DNA of 64,000 nucleotides from Zunongwangia sp. ESRF-bin46 (GCA_002631855.1 NTLF01000004.1:1-64000), one strand, 5' to 3'; shown: positions 16,694-25,795, counted from the stretch's first letter. The notes: generated by a model not told the origin, from the sequence alone. Program-made: numbers and translations.

Positions 16694-19600
16694 TCAACCT
16701 TTCAGAAAAGTTTTTCTTCTAATAAAGAAATAAACCAAGCTACTTACCAATAAAAAGATGATGGCATATACGTACCACGGAAAACTATCTTGTGAAAGGT
16801 CAATAGGCGCCTGATCACCCATAATTGCCAGGCCGCCCCAATAAAGTGGTGCTAAGGTTCGCCCCTCTGCATTAGAAAGATAGGTTAGTTTTGCTTCTTT
16901 TAAAGCTTGGTCTTTTGGTAAACCGTTTTGTAAATTATCATAAAAAGCCGCAATAATTTTGACACTTGATTGTTCGTCAATTTTCCAAAGACTCGTCAAA
17001 ATACTTTCACTACCGGCATAAGCAAAAGCATGAGCCAAGGAGATCATCCCTTCACCAGCTTGATACGAAGGTTTACCTGTTTCGCAAGCGGTTAGAATGG
17101 CTAGATCTGATGACAGATCGCAATTATAAATTTGGTACGTATATAAAAAGTTTTCATCTCTCTTTTCTTCCGAAGCGTTTTTAGCAAAAATCAGTCGGGA
17201 CAGTTCTGGGCTTATATTGTTTGACTCTGCGTGCGTACCAATGTGAATTATTTTATGGTTTTTAGCATGGTTTATAAATGCATGTTTAGAAGCATTTTCA
17301 TTAAGGTACGAAATGCCCTTAAATTTTTTCGAATAAGCATCAACCAAGCTAATACTGAAAGGTTGTGGCAACAGGGTTAGGTATTCTTGGTCTAACAAAA
17401 GTGAGTCCTTTAAAGCAGTTTTATAAGTGGTTTTCATTTCTGAAGAAAACTCTGGTGCGAACGCTATAAAATTTTCAGTAAAATTAGATTTTGTATTTTG
17501 ATTTTTCAGAATTAAAAAACTGAAATTATATGAAATAGTATGCTTTGCCAATAGACTGTTTGTTGTTAACTCTTTAAAAGAAGTAATACGTTTTGGTGTT
17601 AAGGTTTCAAAACTAACATTGTATAATTCGCCATCTGGAATAATAATTACTTTTTCAGTGTCTATTTCATTTTCAAAAGGCTTCCATAAAAAATTATAGA
17701 GCTTTTCAAGTTTAGGGGCTACTTCGTCAACATTGAAAGGGTATTCATTTATTTTTGCAATGTCTTGTTGCACGTTTTTAAAGGATAATCTGTGAAGGTT
17801 TTTTTTAGTTTCTGTTAAAATTAAGGCGTACAAATTATCTTCTATAAACACATAACGGACAACCGTTGTATTGGCAGGAATGTAGTCTTTCAAATTCTTT
17901 AAGGAAGGTGCTATTTTTGCATAGCGCATTCGGTAATATTTAGGATAGTTTGCTCTTAGGGAATCTTTAAATACCTTCCATTGATCTGAAATTTCAAAAT
18001 AATTGTTCAATCCTTCTTTTGAAAGGGCTGTTGACAATCTTTCTTTCAACTTTTTCTCCCGAATTAAAACAGACTTCGGGACATTAGGCACCTCAATTTC
18101 ACTTCGAAGATTCAGTCGGGAACGTATTCTATTATACAGTGCTGTTTCGTGCAGCGAAAGTACGTTTGTCAAATAAATTTCATTTCCGGTCTTTTCATAA
18201 AGTTCTACATTTAATTGCTTCGCAAAACCGTATAATTGGTTGTTTTCCTTAATAAGTGCTTTCACATTTTCGGCGTCAGCAACAAATTGTTTTCTTCGAT
18301 TTAATATGAAGATAGCTTCTTGCAATTTGGTAAGAAGTTCTTTTAAAAAAGCAGTATCCTTTTCTTTTTTTAACAAATATTGAGAACGGGTTTGTAACAA
18401 AATAGCTACTGGCTTGTTAAATTCTACCTGAATAGAATCTAGTGCATTTTCCCTTTGAAAAGCTTGGTCTTGAAACGTTTTTAATGCATTGGCACTGTAC
18501 TCTAAAGCTTTTTCTGTTTCCCCTATTTCAAGATAAACACTTGCTAAATTAACGGTTTGTAAAAAGGCCGGAAGGGTATTTTTCCCTTGGTGTTTAACAA
18601 CATAGCTATATGCCTTTTCAGCCAATTGTAAGGCTTTTTCTCTTTGGTTATTTTTGACATAAAACTGAGAGGCGTCTTCAAAAAAAGCAAGTATTATGGG
18701 GTCGTAGTACTCTTGAGATGAAAGACTGAAGTTCGCTGCTGCTTTTTCATAAAATTGTTTTGCCTTTTCCATATGCTTATGCTCTGCGTACACCTTTGCT
18801 AATCCATAATGAGCACTTGCATTCCAATCGTAAAAAGTGCCGGGCAGTTTTTTTATAGCAGCAATGCTTTGAGTAAAGTTTTTCTCAGCATCTTCAAAAT
18901 TTAAAAGGTTTAAATGAGCATTCCCTAACAGGACTTTAGACTTAAACAATTCAGGGTGTCCAGCTTCAAAGGTTTGCTGTTTTCCTCGGTTAGAATAAAT
19001 CAATAAGTCCAATGTTTTGTTATAATTACCTAGTTTTTCATAAATACCAGCCAGATTATCTATGTATTGAAAATGAGCTCGTTGGGCATCATCCTTTTTA
19101 TAGGCTTCAGCATCAGATTCCAGAAATTTTTTATTGTATTCTATACATTTCTTCATCGCTTCGAGGCTTTGTGTAGTTTCACCTTGAAAACTATAAAGAC
19201 CTGCAATATTATTAAGCAACAAAGCGGGACGGTAATAAGAGTTCAAGGGCGAGTCTTCCAATTGTGCCACATTATCAACCGCTTTTTCATAAAAATAAAT
19301 AGCACTATCAATTTTTGAAGCATAATACATTGAAGTGCCCATACCTGAGTAACTGAAATAATAATCCAAAAAATTGGTTTCAGGGTCACTTTTGTAAGAT
19401 TGTAATGCTTTTTTGTAATTATCAATAGCTTGGCTTACGTTTCCTTCTCGTAATTGCCCGGTTCCTAAATTATAGTATCCTTTCCCTATTTTTTTTCCAG
19501 GCTTTCCAGGAATTTTCAGAGCATATTCCAATGCCGTTTTATGGCTTTTGGTTTCTTCTTTATGAAGACCAATAGATTGATAAAAAGAAGCTATTTCGGC

Positions 19601-19921
19601 ATATAAATCTTGTAAGTAAATAGGGTTTAAAGTGTGTTCTTTAAAATCACTTACAAAGGCATTCATTTCTTTAATCGCCTGTTGCTTGTTGGAGTTTTCC
19701 AACATTATTTTACCTACATAATAGGGGTAACCAGAGAGGGAGTCGTATCTTTTATTGGTTTTATAACGCTCAACTTGAGCATACAGCTCGGTTTGTGCCG
19801 TTTTATGTTTTTTTTCTGAAAGTAAACTATCCAGAAGGGATGTTCCAATCTTTTGTTGTGCCAACCCGAATTGCGATATAAAAATCACGAAAACGATGAA
19901 TGGTACGACAAAAGTTTTCAT
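16694..19921 (-). CDS. TPR-CHAT caspase-like protein with signal peptide and C-terminal membrane helix
   Basis: 1075 residues. Signal peptide at 1-21; tetratricopeptide repeats over about 30-500 (many A-x-x-YEKA-type helices); a coiled helical linker; then a CHAT domain at about 680-1025. The CHAT caspase/separase dyad is visible as His897 in HIGTH and Cys946 in TACETG. A membrane helix near 1046-1066 precedes a basic tail (FFIRRK), so TPR and CHAT domains would face the periplasm and the tail the cytoplasm. It starts one base after the stop of the membrane TPR gene and is the last gene of a sigma/anti-sigma operon. A signalling protease role is inferred from CHAT proteins generally; substrate unknown. 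Confidence 0.9.
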   Translation of the reverse strand: MKTFVVPFIVFVIFISQFGLAQQKIGTSLLDSLLSEKKHKTAQTELYAQVERYKTNKRYDSLSGYPYYVGKIMLENSNKQQAIKEMNAFVSDFKEHTLNPIYLQDLYAEIASFYQSIGLHKEETKSHKTALEYALKIPGKPGKKIGKGYYNLGTGQLREGNVSQAIDNYKKALQSYKSDPETNFLDYYFSYSGMGTSMYYASKIDSAIYFYEKAVDNVAQLEDSPLNSYYRPALLLNNIAGLYSFQGETTQSLEAMKKCIEYNKKFLESDAEAYKKDDAQRAHFQYIDNLAGIYEKLGNYNKTLDLLIYSNRGKQQTFEAGHPELFKSKVLLGNAHLNLLNFEDAEKNFTQSIAAIKKLPGTFYDWNASAHYGLAKVYAEHKHMEKAKQFYEKAAANFSLSSQEYYDPIILAFFEDASQFYVKNNQREKALQLAEKAYSYVVKHQGKNTLPAFLQTVNLASVYLEIGETEKALEYSANALKTFQDQAFQRENALDSIQVEFNKPVAILLQTRSQYLLKKEKDTAFLKELLTKLQEAIFILNRRKQFVADAENVKALIKENNQLYGFAKQLNVELYEKTGNEIYLTNVLSLHETALYNRIRSRLNLRSEIEVPNVPKSVLIREKKLKERLSTALSKEGLNNYFEISDQWKVFKDSLRANYPKYYRMRYAKIAPSLKNLKDYIPANTTVVRYVFIEDNLYALILTETKKNLHRLSFKNVQQDIAKINEYPFNVDEVAPKLEKLYNFLWKPFENEIDTEKVIIIPDGELYNVSFETLTPKRITSFKELTTNSLLAKHTISYNFSFLILKNQNTKSNFTENFIAFAPEFSSEMKTTYKTALKDSLLLDQEYLTLLPQPFSISLVDAYSKKFKGISYLNENASKHAFINHAKNHKIIHIGTHAESNNISPELSRLIFAKNASEEKRDENFLYTYQIYNCDLSSDLAILTACETGKPSYQAGEGMISLAHAFAYAGSESILTSLWKIDEQSSVKIIAAFYDNLQNGLPKDQALKEAKLTYLSNAEGRTLAPLYWGGLAIMGDQAPIDLSQDSFPWYVYAIIFLLVSSLVYFFIRRKTFLKG

Positions 19922-19922
19922 C

Positions 19923-20675
19923 TTATTTGTTTAGTTCTTTTAATATTGCTTGACTTTCGTCATTGTTACTTTTTTTGAAATTTGTTTTTGCTTTTTCTAT
20001 TTCACCGCTCTTTAAAAGTGCCAATCCTAAATAATAATAGCTTTCTTGAAGAAACATACTAGATTGGTTGTTAGACACTTCACTAAGGTAATCAATGGCT
20101 TCTCTATCTTTTTTTTCAGCAAGGTAGGCTACACCCAAAAAATAATTCAACGTATCATTTTCTGGTTTTTCACTTAGCAAAGGTTTCCATTTTTCAATGG
20201 CTGCTTGATAGTTTTCCTGCTTGTAATCTACCATTCCCTCAAAAAAAGTATAGTTATTGGTTGTACTCATAGTGGTGGGCAAACCAGGATCAGGCCTAAA
20301 ATGTTCGGCAAATAACCTTTGGTTGGAATCAGCTGAATTAAAAAACCACAATATACCAAACACCACAACCAGAACGGCAGCAATAGCATATAAAGGGATT
20401 TTAGATCGTTTAGGCTTTTGTATTAGCTTCGCTTTGTTCACCACTTTTGAATGCGTCTGTGGAAGCTCTTTATGAAAATCGTCCAATTTATTTTTTAAAG
20501 CCGAAGCTTCTATGCCGTCAATAAGCGTCCTCACCTCATTTACTTTTTGTTGTAATGATGGGTCGCTGGAAATTTTATCAATAAATGCTTTCTGTTCTTC
20601 AGCAGTCATAGCATTATTGATATACTTTTCTATGATTTCAAATTCTTCTTTTGTTATGCTCTGTTTCTCTTTCAT
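19923..20675 (-). CDS. Anti-sigma-factor-like membrane TPR protein
   Basis: 250 residues. A cytoplasmic N-terminal helical part (about 1-90, with EEFEIIEKYINNAMTAEEQ resembling anti-sigma zinc-less helices), one membrane helix (about 93-112, IPLYAIAAVLVVVFGILWFF), and an extracytoplasmic TPR-like region (about 135-250). It overlaps the ECF sigma gene by four bases (ATGA) and is followed one base later by the CHAT gene. Position and topology suggest a membrane anti-sigma factor for that sigma factor whose periplasmic TPR part could contact the CHAT protein's TPRs; this is inference. It might instead be a scaffold without sigma-binding activity. Confidence 0.75.
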   Translation of the reverse strand: MKEKQSITKEEFEIIEKYINNAMTAEEQKAFIDKISSDPSLQQKVNEVRTLIDGIEASALKNKLDDFHKELPQTHSKVVNKAKLIQKPKRSKIPLYAIAAVLVVVFGILWFFNSADSNQRLFAEHFRPDPGLPTTMSTTNNYTFFEGMVDYKQENYQAAIEKWKPLLSEKPENDTLNYFLGVAYLAEKKDREAIDYLSEVSNNQSSMFLQESYYYLGLALLKSGEIEKAKTNFKKSNNDESQAILKELNK

Positions 20676-21247
20676 GATTTTGTTGGGGATAATGTCAGTT
20701 CTCTTAATTTATTGATGCATCGGTATTTTTTGTTTCGAGCTGAAGTCTCTTCAATTTCAAATTCCGAAGCAATCTCTCGCATAGATTTTTTGTTGTAATA
20801 AAAGTCGGCTAACAGTTTTTTACATTCCACACCTAATCTTTCAAAAGCTTTCATGGTTTGTTTTTGTTTCTTTTCAGTTTCTACATCTATCTCTTTTGAA
20901 ATATCTACTTCCAAGTTATTCTCTATAGGCTCAAAAGAAGTTGTCTTTTTAAATCGTGACGAACGTAAAAAATCCAGCCACTTATATTTCGCTATTTGAT
21001 ATAAATAACCTTGCACGGCCGTTTCATTTTCAGGAACAAATTTCCCATCTTTTATATTTCGCCAAACCGTAATAAATGCCTCCTGGTATATATCTTTTGC
21101 TTGGGGCATCGTACCGTTATTTTTTAAAATATACTGTTCGGTTTTATAAAAATTTTCGGTGTATAGTTTATGCAAAGCCCGTTCATTATTGGCTTTTATG
21201 GCAGTTACTAATTCAAACTGCCTTTCTATGTGTCTGATTTCCCCCAT
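20672..21247 (-). CDS. ECF-type RNA polymerase sigma factor
   Basis: 191 residues of the sigma-70 ECF class. Region 2 spans about 20-95 with DIYQEAFITVWRN for core binding and WLDFLRSSR for -10 recognition; region 4 spans about 125-185 with an HTH (MREIASEFEIEETSARNKKYRCINKL). No region 3, as usual. Overlaps the downstream anti-sigma-like gene by four bases. The Bacteroidetes operon form sigma, membrane TPR protein, TPR-CHAT protein suggests a cell-envelope signalling unit. The upstream lipoprotein gene ends 38 bases before, so it may be read from the same transcript. Confidence 0.93.
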   Translation of the reverse strand: MGEIRHIERQFELVTAIKANNERALHKLYTENFYKTEQYILKNNGTMPQAKDIYQEAFITVWRNIKDGKFVPENETAVQGYLYQIAKYKWLDFLRSSRFKKTTSFEPIENNLEVDISKEIDVETEKKQKQTMKAFERLGVECKKLLADFYYNKKSMREIASEFEIEETSARNKKYRCINKLRELTLSPTKS

Positions 21248-21285
21248 CTTGTAGATAAAGGAAAGTTACACATTTTTTTAATTTT

Positions 21286-22449
21286 TTAATTTTCTTTTTC
21301 AAACTTCACCCATTCGCTTCCATTAATTTTATTGTCTATTCGAGGGTCGTATAACGAATTGTCCGTGCCAAAATATTCACCATTGTTGTTAACCCAATAA
21401 TACTTGTTTCCAGATTGCACATTGTAATGTTCATTGGTTTCATGGTTGGCTATCACAGTCCGTTCGCCAATCATATTTACTGTTTTTGAATGTCCAGCAT
21501 TGTTGATGTCATTCCGTTTTAAATAGCCTGCATGACTAATATCTGAAATTTCACTATATGTTTTGGCAATAGAGCGTGACGCATTGCCTCGAGCATTAAT
21601 GGCCGCCATACGTTGTTGGTGAGCTTGAGCACTTTCAGCAGTTTTTATGGCCCAAAATTGTTCGTTTTGTTGTATTTGCCCCATTAACTTTCCATTCATC
21701 ATCTGTTGCCATTGTGGGTTTATTTCAGTATTGGCGGCGCCATGCAAATATGCTTTTGTCGCCTTTTCAAAATAAGCTTGCGGCGCTTCTAATTCCGTTG
21801 TTTGCAACGTCCAATGGACAATTTGGTTTTTGGTTATAATATTCTGCAAAATGATAATAAACGACCGGTTGCCTTTGCTGTCTTTCCATTCGGTTCCCAA
21901 GGTTTTATACTGCCGTTGCGAGCCGGTTTGTGGCATTCCGGCAGAAAAACGTTGCCAGAAGGCTTCCACCTTTGGTAATGGATACGACTTTATAAAACTA
22001 AAGTCTTCTGCTTGGGCAGCAGGTTGAATAAATTGTTGCACGACTTGCTCCAATGTGTATACTGGTGCGATTTGTTGACCTGTCATCTGTAGGGTTTGTT
22101 GTGTATAAGGGTCATTGGAATACGCAAAAGTCACGCTTTCCGTTTTGTTTACCTTTATATTATTGGGTGCCGTAATAAAGTATTGAGCATTGGGTTCTTG
22201 ATGTATTAGCCAATCAGCTGGTAAAGGCATTTTATATTGCACCATTCCTGATTTTACATCTTTTACATATTGAAATTTAATTATTTTTTCTTGTTGTGTT
22301 TTTACGCCTATTTTTCTACTCAATGTAGTTTTATTGGATATATCTTGTTTATCATAAGCAACCTCATCAATAGGTTCTTCAAGTTTAGAAGTACCCATCA
22401 CACAAGATGTAAGAAATATAGTTACGGAAACCAGTAGTATCGTTTTCAT
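21286..22449 (-). CDS. Lipoprotein of unknown function
   Basis: 387 residues with a lipoprotein signal (FLTSC, Cys16). I do not recognise a family. The middle contains a PsbP/Mog1-like feel (an LPADWLI start followed by a mixed alpha-beta stretch to about 230), then a Gln/Ala-rich helical segment (about 235-280), and a C-terminal region with WVNNNGEYFGTD typical of small beta-rich modules. It lies 38 bases upstream of the ECF sigma gene on the same strand. A minus-strand terminator lies about 84 bases before its start, with no clear promoter in between, hinting at attenuation. Confidence 0.75.
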   Translation of the reverse strand: MKTILLVSVTIFLTSCVMGTSKLEEPIDEVAYDKQDISNKTTLSRKIGVKTQQEKIIKFQYVKDVKSGMVQYKMPLPADWLIHQEPNAQYFITAPNNIKVNKTESVTFAYSNDPYTQQTLQMTGQQIAPVYTLEQVVQQFIQPAAQAEDFSFIKSYPLPKVEAFWQRFSAGMPQTGSQRQYKTLGTEWKDSKGNRSFIIILQNIITKNQIVHWTLQTTELEAPQAYFEKATKAYLHGAANTEINPQWQQMMNGKLMGQIQQNEQFWAIKTAESAQAHQQRMAAINARGNASRSIAKTYSEISDISHAGYLKRNDINNAGHSKTVNMIGERTVIANHETNEHYNVQSGNKYYWVNNNGEYFGTDNSLYDPRIDNKINGSEWVKFEKEN

Positions 22450-22532
22450 AAAAAAAGTATTTAAGTTTCTTATCTATTGCTTCATCGTAATTTATTTGAA
22501 ATGTCATCATAAAAACCTTCACCCCTTTTTAA

Positions 22533-22560
22533 ATAAAAAAACGCCCTACACTAGGGCGTT
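22533..22560 (-). terminator. Minus-strand rho-independent terminator upstream of the lipoprotein gene
   Basis: AACGCCCTA / TAGGGCGTT form a 9-bp stem with a three-base loop. On the minus strand the stem is followed by seven T and more T-rich sequence, so it acts on leftward transcription. Its position is unusual: it lies in the gap between divergent genes, before rather than after a minus-strand gene. It would end a short leader or small transcript originating from about 22561-22694. Confidence 0.75.
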
Positions 22561-22646
22561 AAACAAACCACTCCAATCCTCCTCAAAACAGGAATTGATT
22601 TTTTACTTATTATCGAAACATCGGTTTGTTTAAAATATGTCATCAT
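22551..22646 (-). CDS. Possible 31-residue leader peptide
   Basis: Minus-strand ORF starting MMTYFKQ and ending VVCLTP, with its TAG stop inside the terminator stem described at 22533-22560. It is below the ORF track's length limit. A short ORF ending in a terminator stem is the layout of a translation-linked attenuator, but a 31-codon ORF can arise by chance and I saw no good promoter or ribosome site. Low confidence. Confidence 0.2.
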   Translation of the reverse strand: MMTYFKQTDVSIISKKSIPVLRRIGVVCLTP

Positions 22647-22681
22647 GTTTTTTAAATCTTTTATCGCATATAGCAATTCCC

Positions 22682-22689
22682 TATATTTG
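22682..22689 (+). promoter_or_regulatory. -7 box (TATATTTG) of the mvaD promoter
   Basis: TATATTTG matches TAnnTTTG. Transcription would start near 22696, after the TTG at 22695 used by the track, so the ATG at 22710 is the likely start of mvaD with a very short leader. Confidence 0.6.
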
Positions 22690-22709
22690 CTCCATTGAAA
22701 ATCCAACTC

Positions 22710-23792
22710 ATGACGGAAGCAAATTTAATCCCAAAACCTTACTCCAAAACCCTTGAAAACGGTAGCGTATCTTGGCAAAGCCCTAGCAATATTGCTTTGG
22801 TAAAGTATTGGGGAAAATATGGCGAGCAACTGCCTAAAAATGCTTCCATCAGTTTTACGTTGAGTAATTGTTATACAAAAACAACTCTTTCTTTTGAAAG
22901 AATAACCTCTACAGAAGACTTTCAATTTGAAGTGTATTTGGACGGAAAAAGAGAAGAAGGTTTTGAGCCAAAAATTCAAAAATTCTTTGAACGGATTGAA
23001 ACATACGTTCCTTTTCTGAAGGATTACAAATTTACAATTGAAACCACCAACAGCTTTCCTCACAGTAGCGGGATTGCTTCTTCAGCTAGCGGGATGAGCG
23101 CATTGGCGCTATGCTTACTTTCAATTGAAAAGCAATTAGCTTCAGAAGAAATATCAGAAGAGTTTTTTAATAAAAAAGCTTCTTTTTTAGCACGATTAGG
23201 TTCTGGAAGTGCCTGTAGAAGTATTGAAGGGCCACTTATTGTTTGGGGGAAACATGAAGATATCGAAGGAAGCAGTAATTTATTTGGAACAGAATATTCG
23301 TATGAAGTTCACGATAATTTCAAAGACTACCAAGACACTATTTTGTTAGTCGATAAAGGTGAAAAACAAGTGAGCAGCTCGGTTGGACATAATTTAATGC
23401 ACGACCATCCTTTTTCCGAACAACGATTTCAGCAAGCTAATGACAATCTTTCAAAACTAATCCCAGTTTTAAAAGAAGGGAATATTTTAGAATTCATAAA
23501 AATCATCGAAAGCGAAGCCTTGTCACTGCACGCAATGATGATGACGTCTATGCCTTATTTCATATTAATGAAGCCTAATACATTGGAAATTATTAACCGT
23601 ATTTGGAATTTCAGAAAAGAAACTGGAAGCAACCTTTGCTTTACATTGGACGCTGGTGCCAATGTACATGTGTTGTACCCCGAAACCGAAAAAGAAACAG
23701 TTTCTGCCTTTATTGAAGCTAATTTGAAGCTGTTTTGTAAAAATGGTGAATATATTCATGACCAAACAGGTAACGGAGCTATCCCGCTTTAA
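22710..23792 (+). CDS. mvaD: Diphosphomevalonate decarboxylase
   Basis: 360 residues from ATG 22710 (the TTG at 22695 falls at or before the predicted transcription start). GHMP-kinase superfamily; converts mevalonate 5-diphosphate to isopentenyl diphosphate with ATP. Family marks: SPSNIALVKYWGK at the N-terminus, the phosphate loop FPHSSGIASSASGMSAL, SACRSIEGP, and the substrate-contact segment near LDAGANVHVLYP. Mevalonate kinase follows 126 bases downstream, then a UbiA prenyltransferase, forming an isoprenoid cluster. Full length for the family. Confidence 0.95.
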   Translation: MTEANLIPKPYSKTLENGSVSWQSPSNIALVKYWGKYGEQLPKNASISFTLSNCYTKTTLSFERITSTEDFQFEVYLDGKREEGFEPKIQKFFERIETYVPFLKDYKFTIETTNSFPHSSGIASSASGMSALALCLLSIEKQLASEEISEEFFNKKASFLARLGSGSACRSIEGPLIVWGKHEDIEGSSNLFGTEYSYEVHDNFKDYQDTILLVDKGEKQVSSSVGHNLMHDHPFSEQRFQQANDNLSKLIPVLKEGNILEFIKIIESEALSLHAMMMTSMPYFILMKPNTLEIINRIWNFRKETGSNLCFTLDAGANVHVLYPETEKETVSAFIEANLKLFCKNGEYIHDQTGNGAIPL

Positions 23793-23860
23793 AACTGCCC
23801 CTAACTGTTTGAAAAGGTATAATTTATGTCAATTTTCAGAAAAAATTAGAGTTGTAATAC

Positions 23861-23891
23861 TATCTTTGCAGTACTGAAGGAAAATCAGTAC
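23861..23891 (+). promoter_or_regulatory. Promoter -7 box and leader hairpin before mevalonate kinase
   Basis: TATCTTTG (23861-23868) matches the Bacteroidetes -7 box. Immediately after it, GTACTGA / TCAGTAC form a 7-bp hairpin with an AGGAAAA loop (23871-23891) at the expected 5' end of the mRNA. A similar element precedes ahcY. A 5' stabilising hairpin is one possible role. Confidence 0.5.
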
Positions 23892-23918
23892 ATTTAAAAA
23901 ACCATTAACCATTACTTT

Positions 23919-24857
23919 ATGCGCGGCCCTTTATTTTATTCAAAAATCCTATTGTTTGGTGAATATGGAATTATAAAAGATTCCAAAGGATTATCGATTC
24001 CGTATAACTTTTATAACGGAGCGTTAAAGATTGATGAGCACAAAACCATCAACACCAAAAAAAGTAATGATAGCTTATTGCGTTTTGCAAAGTATTTAGC
24101 TACGCTTCAAAACGAAAAGCCAGAATTGGTAACTTTTGATATTGAAACATTAAAAGCTGATGTCGATAAAGGATTGTATTTTGACAGTAGTATTCCACAA
24201 GGGTACGGTGTAGGTAGTAGTGGTGCTTTGGTCGCAGCTATTTATGATAAGTACGCCACTCAAAAAATTACGGTTCTTGAAAATTTAACCCGTGAAAAAC
24301 TGCTTCAACTAAAAGCAATTTTTGCCGAAATGGAATCTTTTTTCCACGGAAAATCTTCAGGTTTAGATCCCCTGAACAGTTATTTAAGCTTACCTATTTT
24401 AATCAATAGCAAAGATAATATTGAACCTGCCGGAATTCCCTCGCAAACTGAAGATGGAAAAGGAGCAGTATTCTTATTAGATAGTGGTAGTACTGGAGAA
24501 ACAGCGCCAATGGTTCATATTTTTATGGAAAACATGAAGCAAGAAGGGTTTAGAAGCATGGTAAAAGACCAGTTTGTAAAACATACCGATGCTTGTGTTC
24601 ACGACTTTTTAAAAGGTGATGTGAAATCGCTCTTCGGAAACGTAAAACAACTTTCAAAAGTAGTTTTAGACAACTTTAAACCGATGATCCCGAAACAATT
24701 CCACACCCTATGGAAAAAAGGAATTGAGACCAACGCTTACTACTTAAAGTTATGTGGTTCTGGCGGTGGCGGTTATATGTTAGGGTTTACCGAAGATATT
24801 GATAAAGCTCGCGAAGCCTTAAAAGATTATAGACTGGAAGTGGTTTATAACTTCTAA
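23919..24857 (+). CDS. mvk: Mevalonate kinase (GHMP kinase)
   Basis: 312 residues of the GHMP kinase superfamily. The N-terminal YSKILLFGEYGI, the ATP phosphate loop PQGYGVGSSGALVAA (about 92-106), and the C-terminal GSGGGGYMLGF motif are visible; FHGKSSGLDPLNSY holds the catalytic Asp region. It phosphorylates mevalonate. The chain is somewhat shorter and more divergent than classical mevalonate kinases, and phosphomevalonate kinase activity cannot be excluded; context with mvaD supports the mevalonate pathway. The UbiA gene begins 23 bases later. Confidence 0.88.
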   Translation: MRGPLFYSKILLFGEYGIIKDSKGLSIPYNFYNGALKIDEHKTINTKKSNDSLLRFAKYLATLQNEKPELVTFDIETLKADVDKGLYFDSSIPQGYGVGSSGALVAAIYDKYATQKITVLENLTREKLLQLKAIFAEMESFFHGKSSGLDPLNSYLSLPILINSKDNIEPAGIPSQTEDGKGAVFLLDSGSTGETAPMVHIFMENMKQEGFRSMVKDQFVKHTDACVHDFLKGDVKSLFGNVKQLSKVVLDNFKPMIPKQFHTLWKKGIETNAYYLKLCGSGGGGYMLGFTEDIDKAREALKDYRLEVVYNF

Positions 24858-24880
24858 ATATTTTCAACTCAACATAGATT

Positions 24881-25795
24881 ATGCTAAGTCGGAAACAAAA
24901 ACATTTTCTACTAAAGGTTTTCAGCTTGTTTTCGGTGGTTCGTGGTTATAATATTCTTATAATCATTATTGCACAATACTTAACTTCTATCTACATTTTA
25001 GCACCAGATTTGCCTGTAAAAAAGGTTTTGCTGGATGTTAATTTATTAATGTTGGTATTAGCTTCGGCCGCTGCTATTGCGTCTGGATATATCATCAACA
25101 GTTTTTACGACAGCGAAAAAGATTTAATCAATCGTCCTCGCAAAACCATGCTCGATCGGTTGGTGAGCCAGCGTACTAAACTTTCGGTCTATTTTATCCT
25201 GAATTTCCTTTCGGTCATTTTTGCTAGTTATGTTTCGTTTAGGGCCGTGCTCTTTTTTTCAGTGTATATTTTTGTGCTTTGGCTGTATTCACATAAACTT
25301 AAAAAGTATCCTTTTATTGGGAATATCACGGCAGCAATTCTGGCAGTAATCCCCTTCTTTGCTGTGTTTATTTATTACAGTAATTTCGATTTGGTGATTT
25401 TCGTACACGCTACGTTCTTATTTCTTCTAATCTCTATGCGGGAATTAGTGAAAGACCTTGAAAACATTAAAGGAGACCTCGCACAGGACTACCACACTAT
25501 TCCTGTTGTTTATGGTGAAAAGGTTTCAAAACGCATGTTAACTCTCATGTGTTTCGTTGCTTTTATACCAGCTTTACTACTAATATTCAAATTCCCAATT
25601 GGGTATATGAATTACTTTTTCTTCGGAAGTATTTTCGCCCTATTGATTTTCCTATTCGTCCTTTGGAAATCAAAACGGAAACTACATTACATCTTACTGC
25701 ATAACATTCTAAAATTTATTATCGTTTTAGGGGTTTTTAGCATTGTTTTAATTGATTTTGATTTGTTACTGAATCGATTTCTTCTAAAAATATAA
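24881..25795 (+). CDS. UbiA-family prenyltransferase (geranylgeranylglycerol-phosphate geranylgeranyltransferase-like)
   Basis: 304 residues, about eight or nine membrane helices. The two Asp-rich prenyl diphosphate sites are visible: NSFYDSEKDLINRPRK (about 72-87) and KDLENIKGDLAQD (about 187-199). Position right after mevalonate kinase and the presence of a GGGP synthase gene at 58888 favour the (di)geranylgeranylglyceryl phosphate synthase branch rather than ubiquinone/menaquinone or heme prenylation. Product identity is inference; Bacteroidetes UbiA members of this subgroup are commonly labelled this way but rarely tested. Confidence 0.85.
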   Translation: MLSRKQKHFLLKVFSLFSVVRGYNILIIIIAQYLTSIYILAPDLPVKKVLLDVNLLMLVLASAAAIASGYIINSFYDSEKDLINRPRKTMLDRLVSQRTKLSVYFILNFLSVIFASYVSFRAVLFFSVYIFVLWLYSHKLKKYPFIGNITAAILAVIPFFAVFIYYSNFDLVIFVHATFLFLLISMRELVKDLENIKGDLAQDYHTIPVVYGEKVSKRMLTLMCFVAFIPALLLIFKFPIGYMNYFFFGSIFALLIFLFVLWKSKRKLHYILLHNILKFIIVLGVFSIVLIDFDLLLNRFLLKI

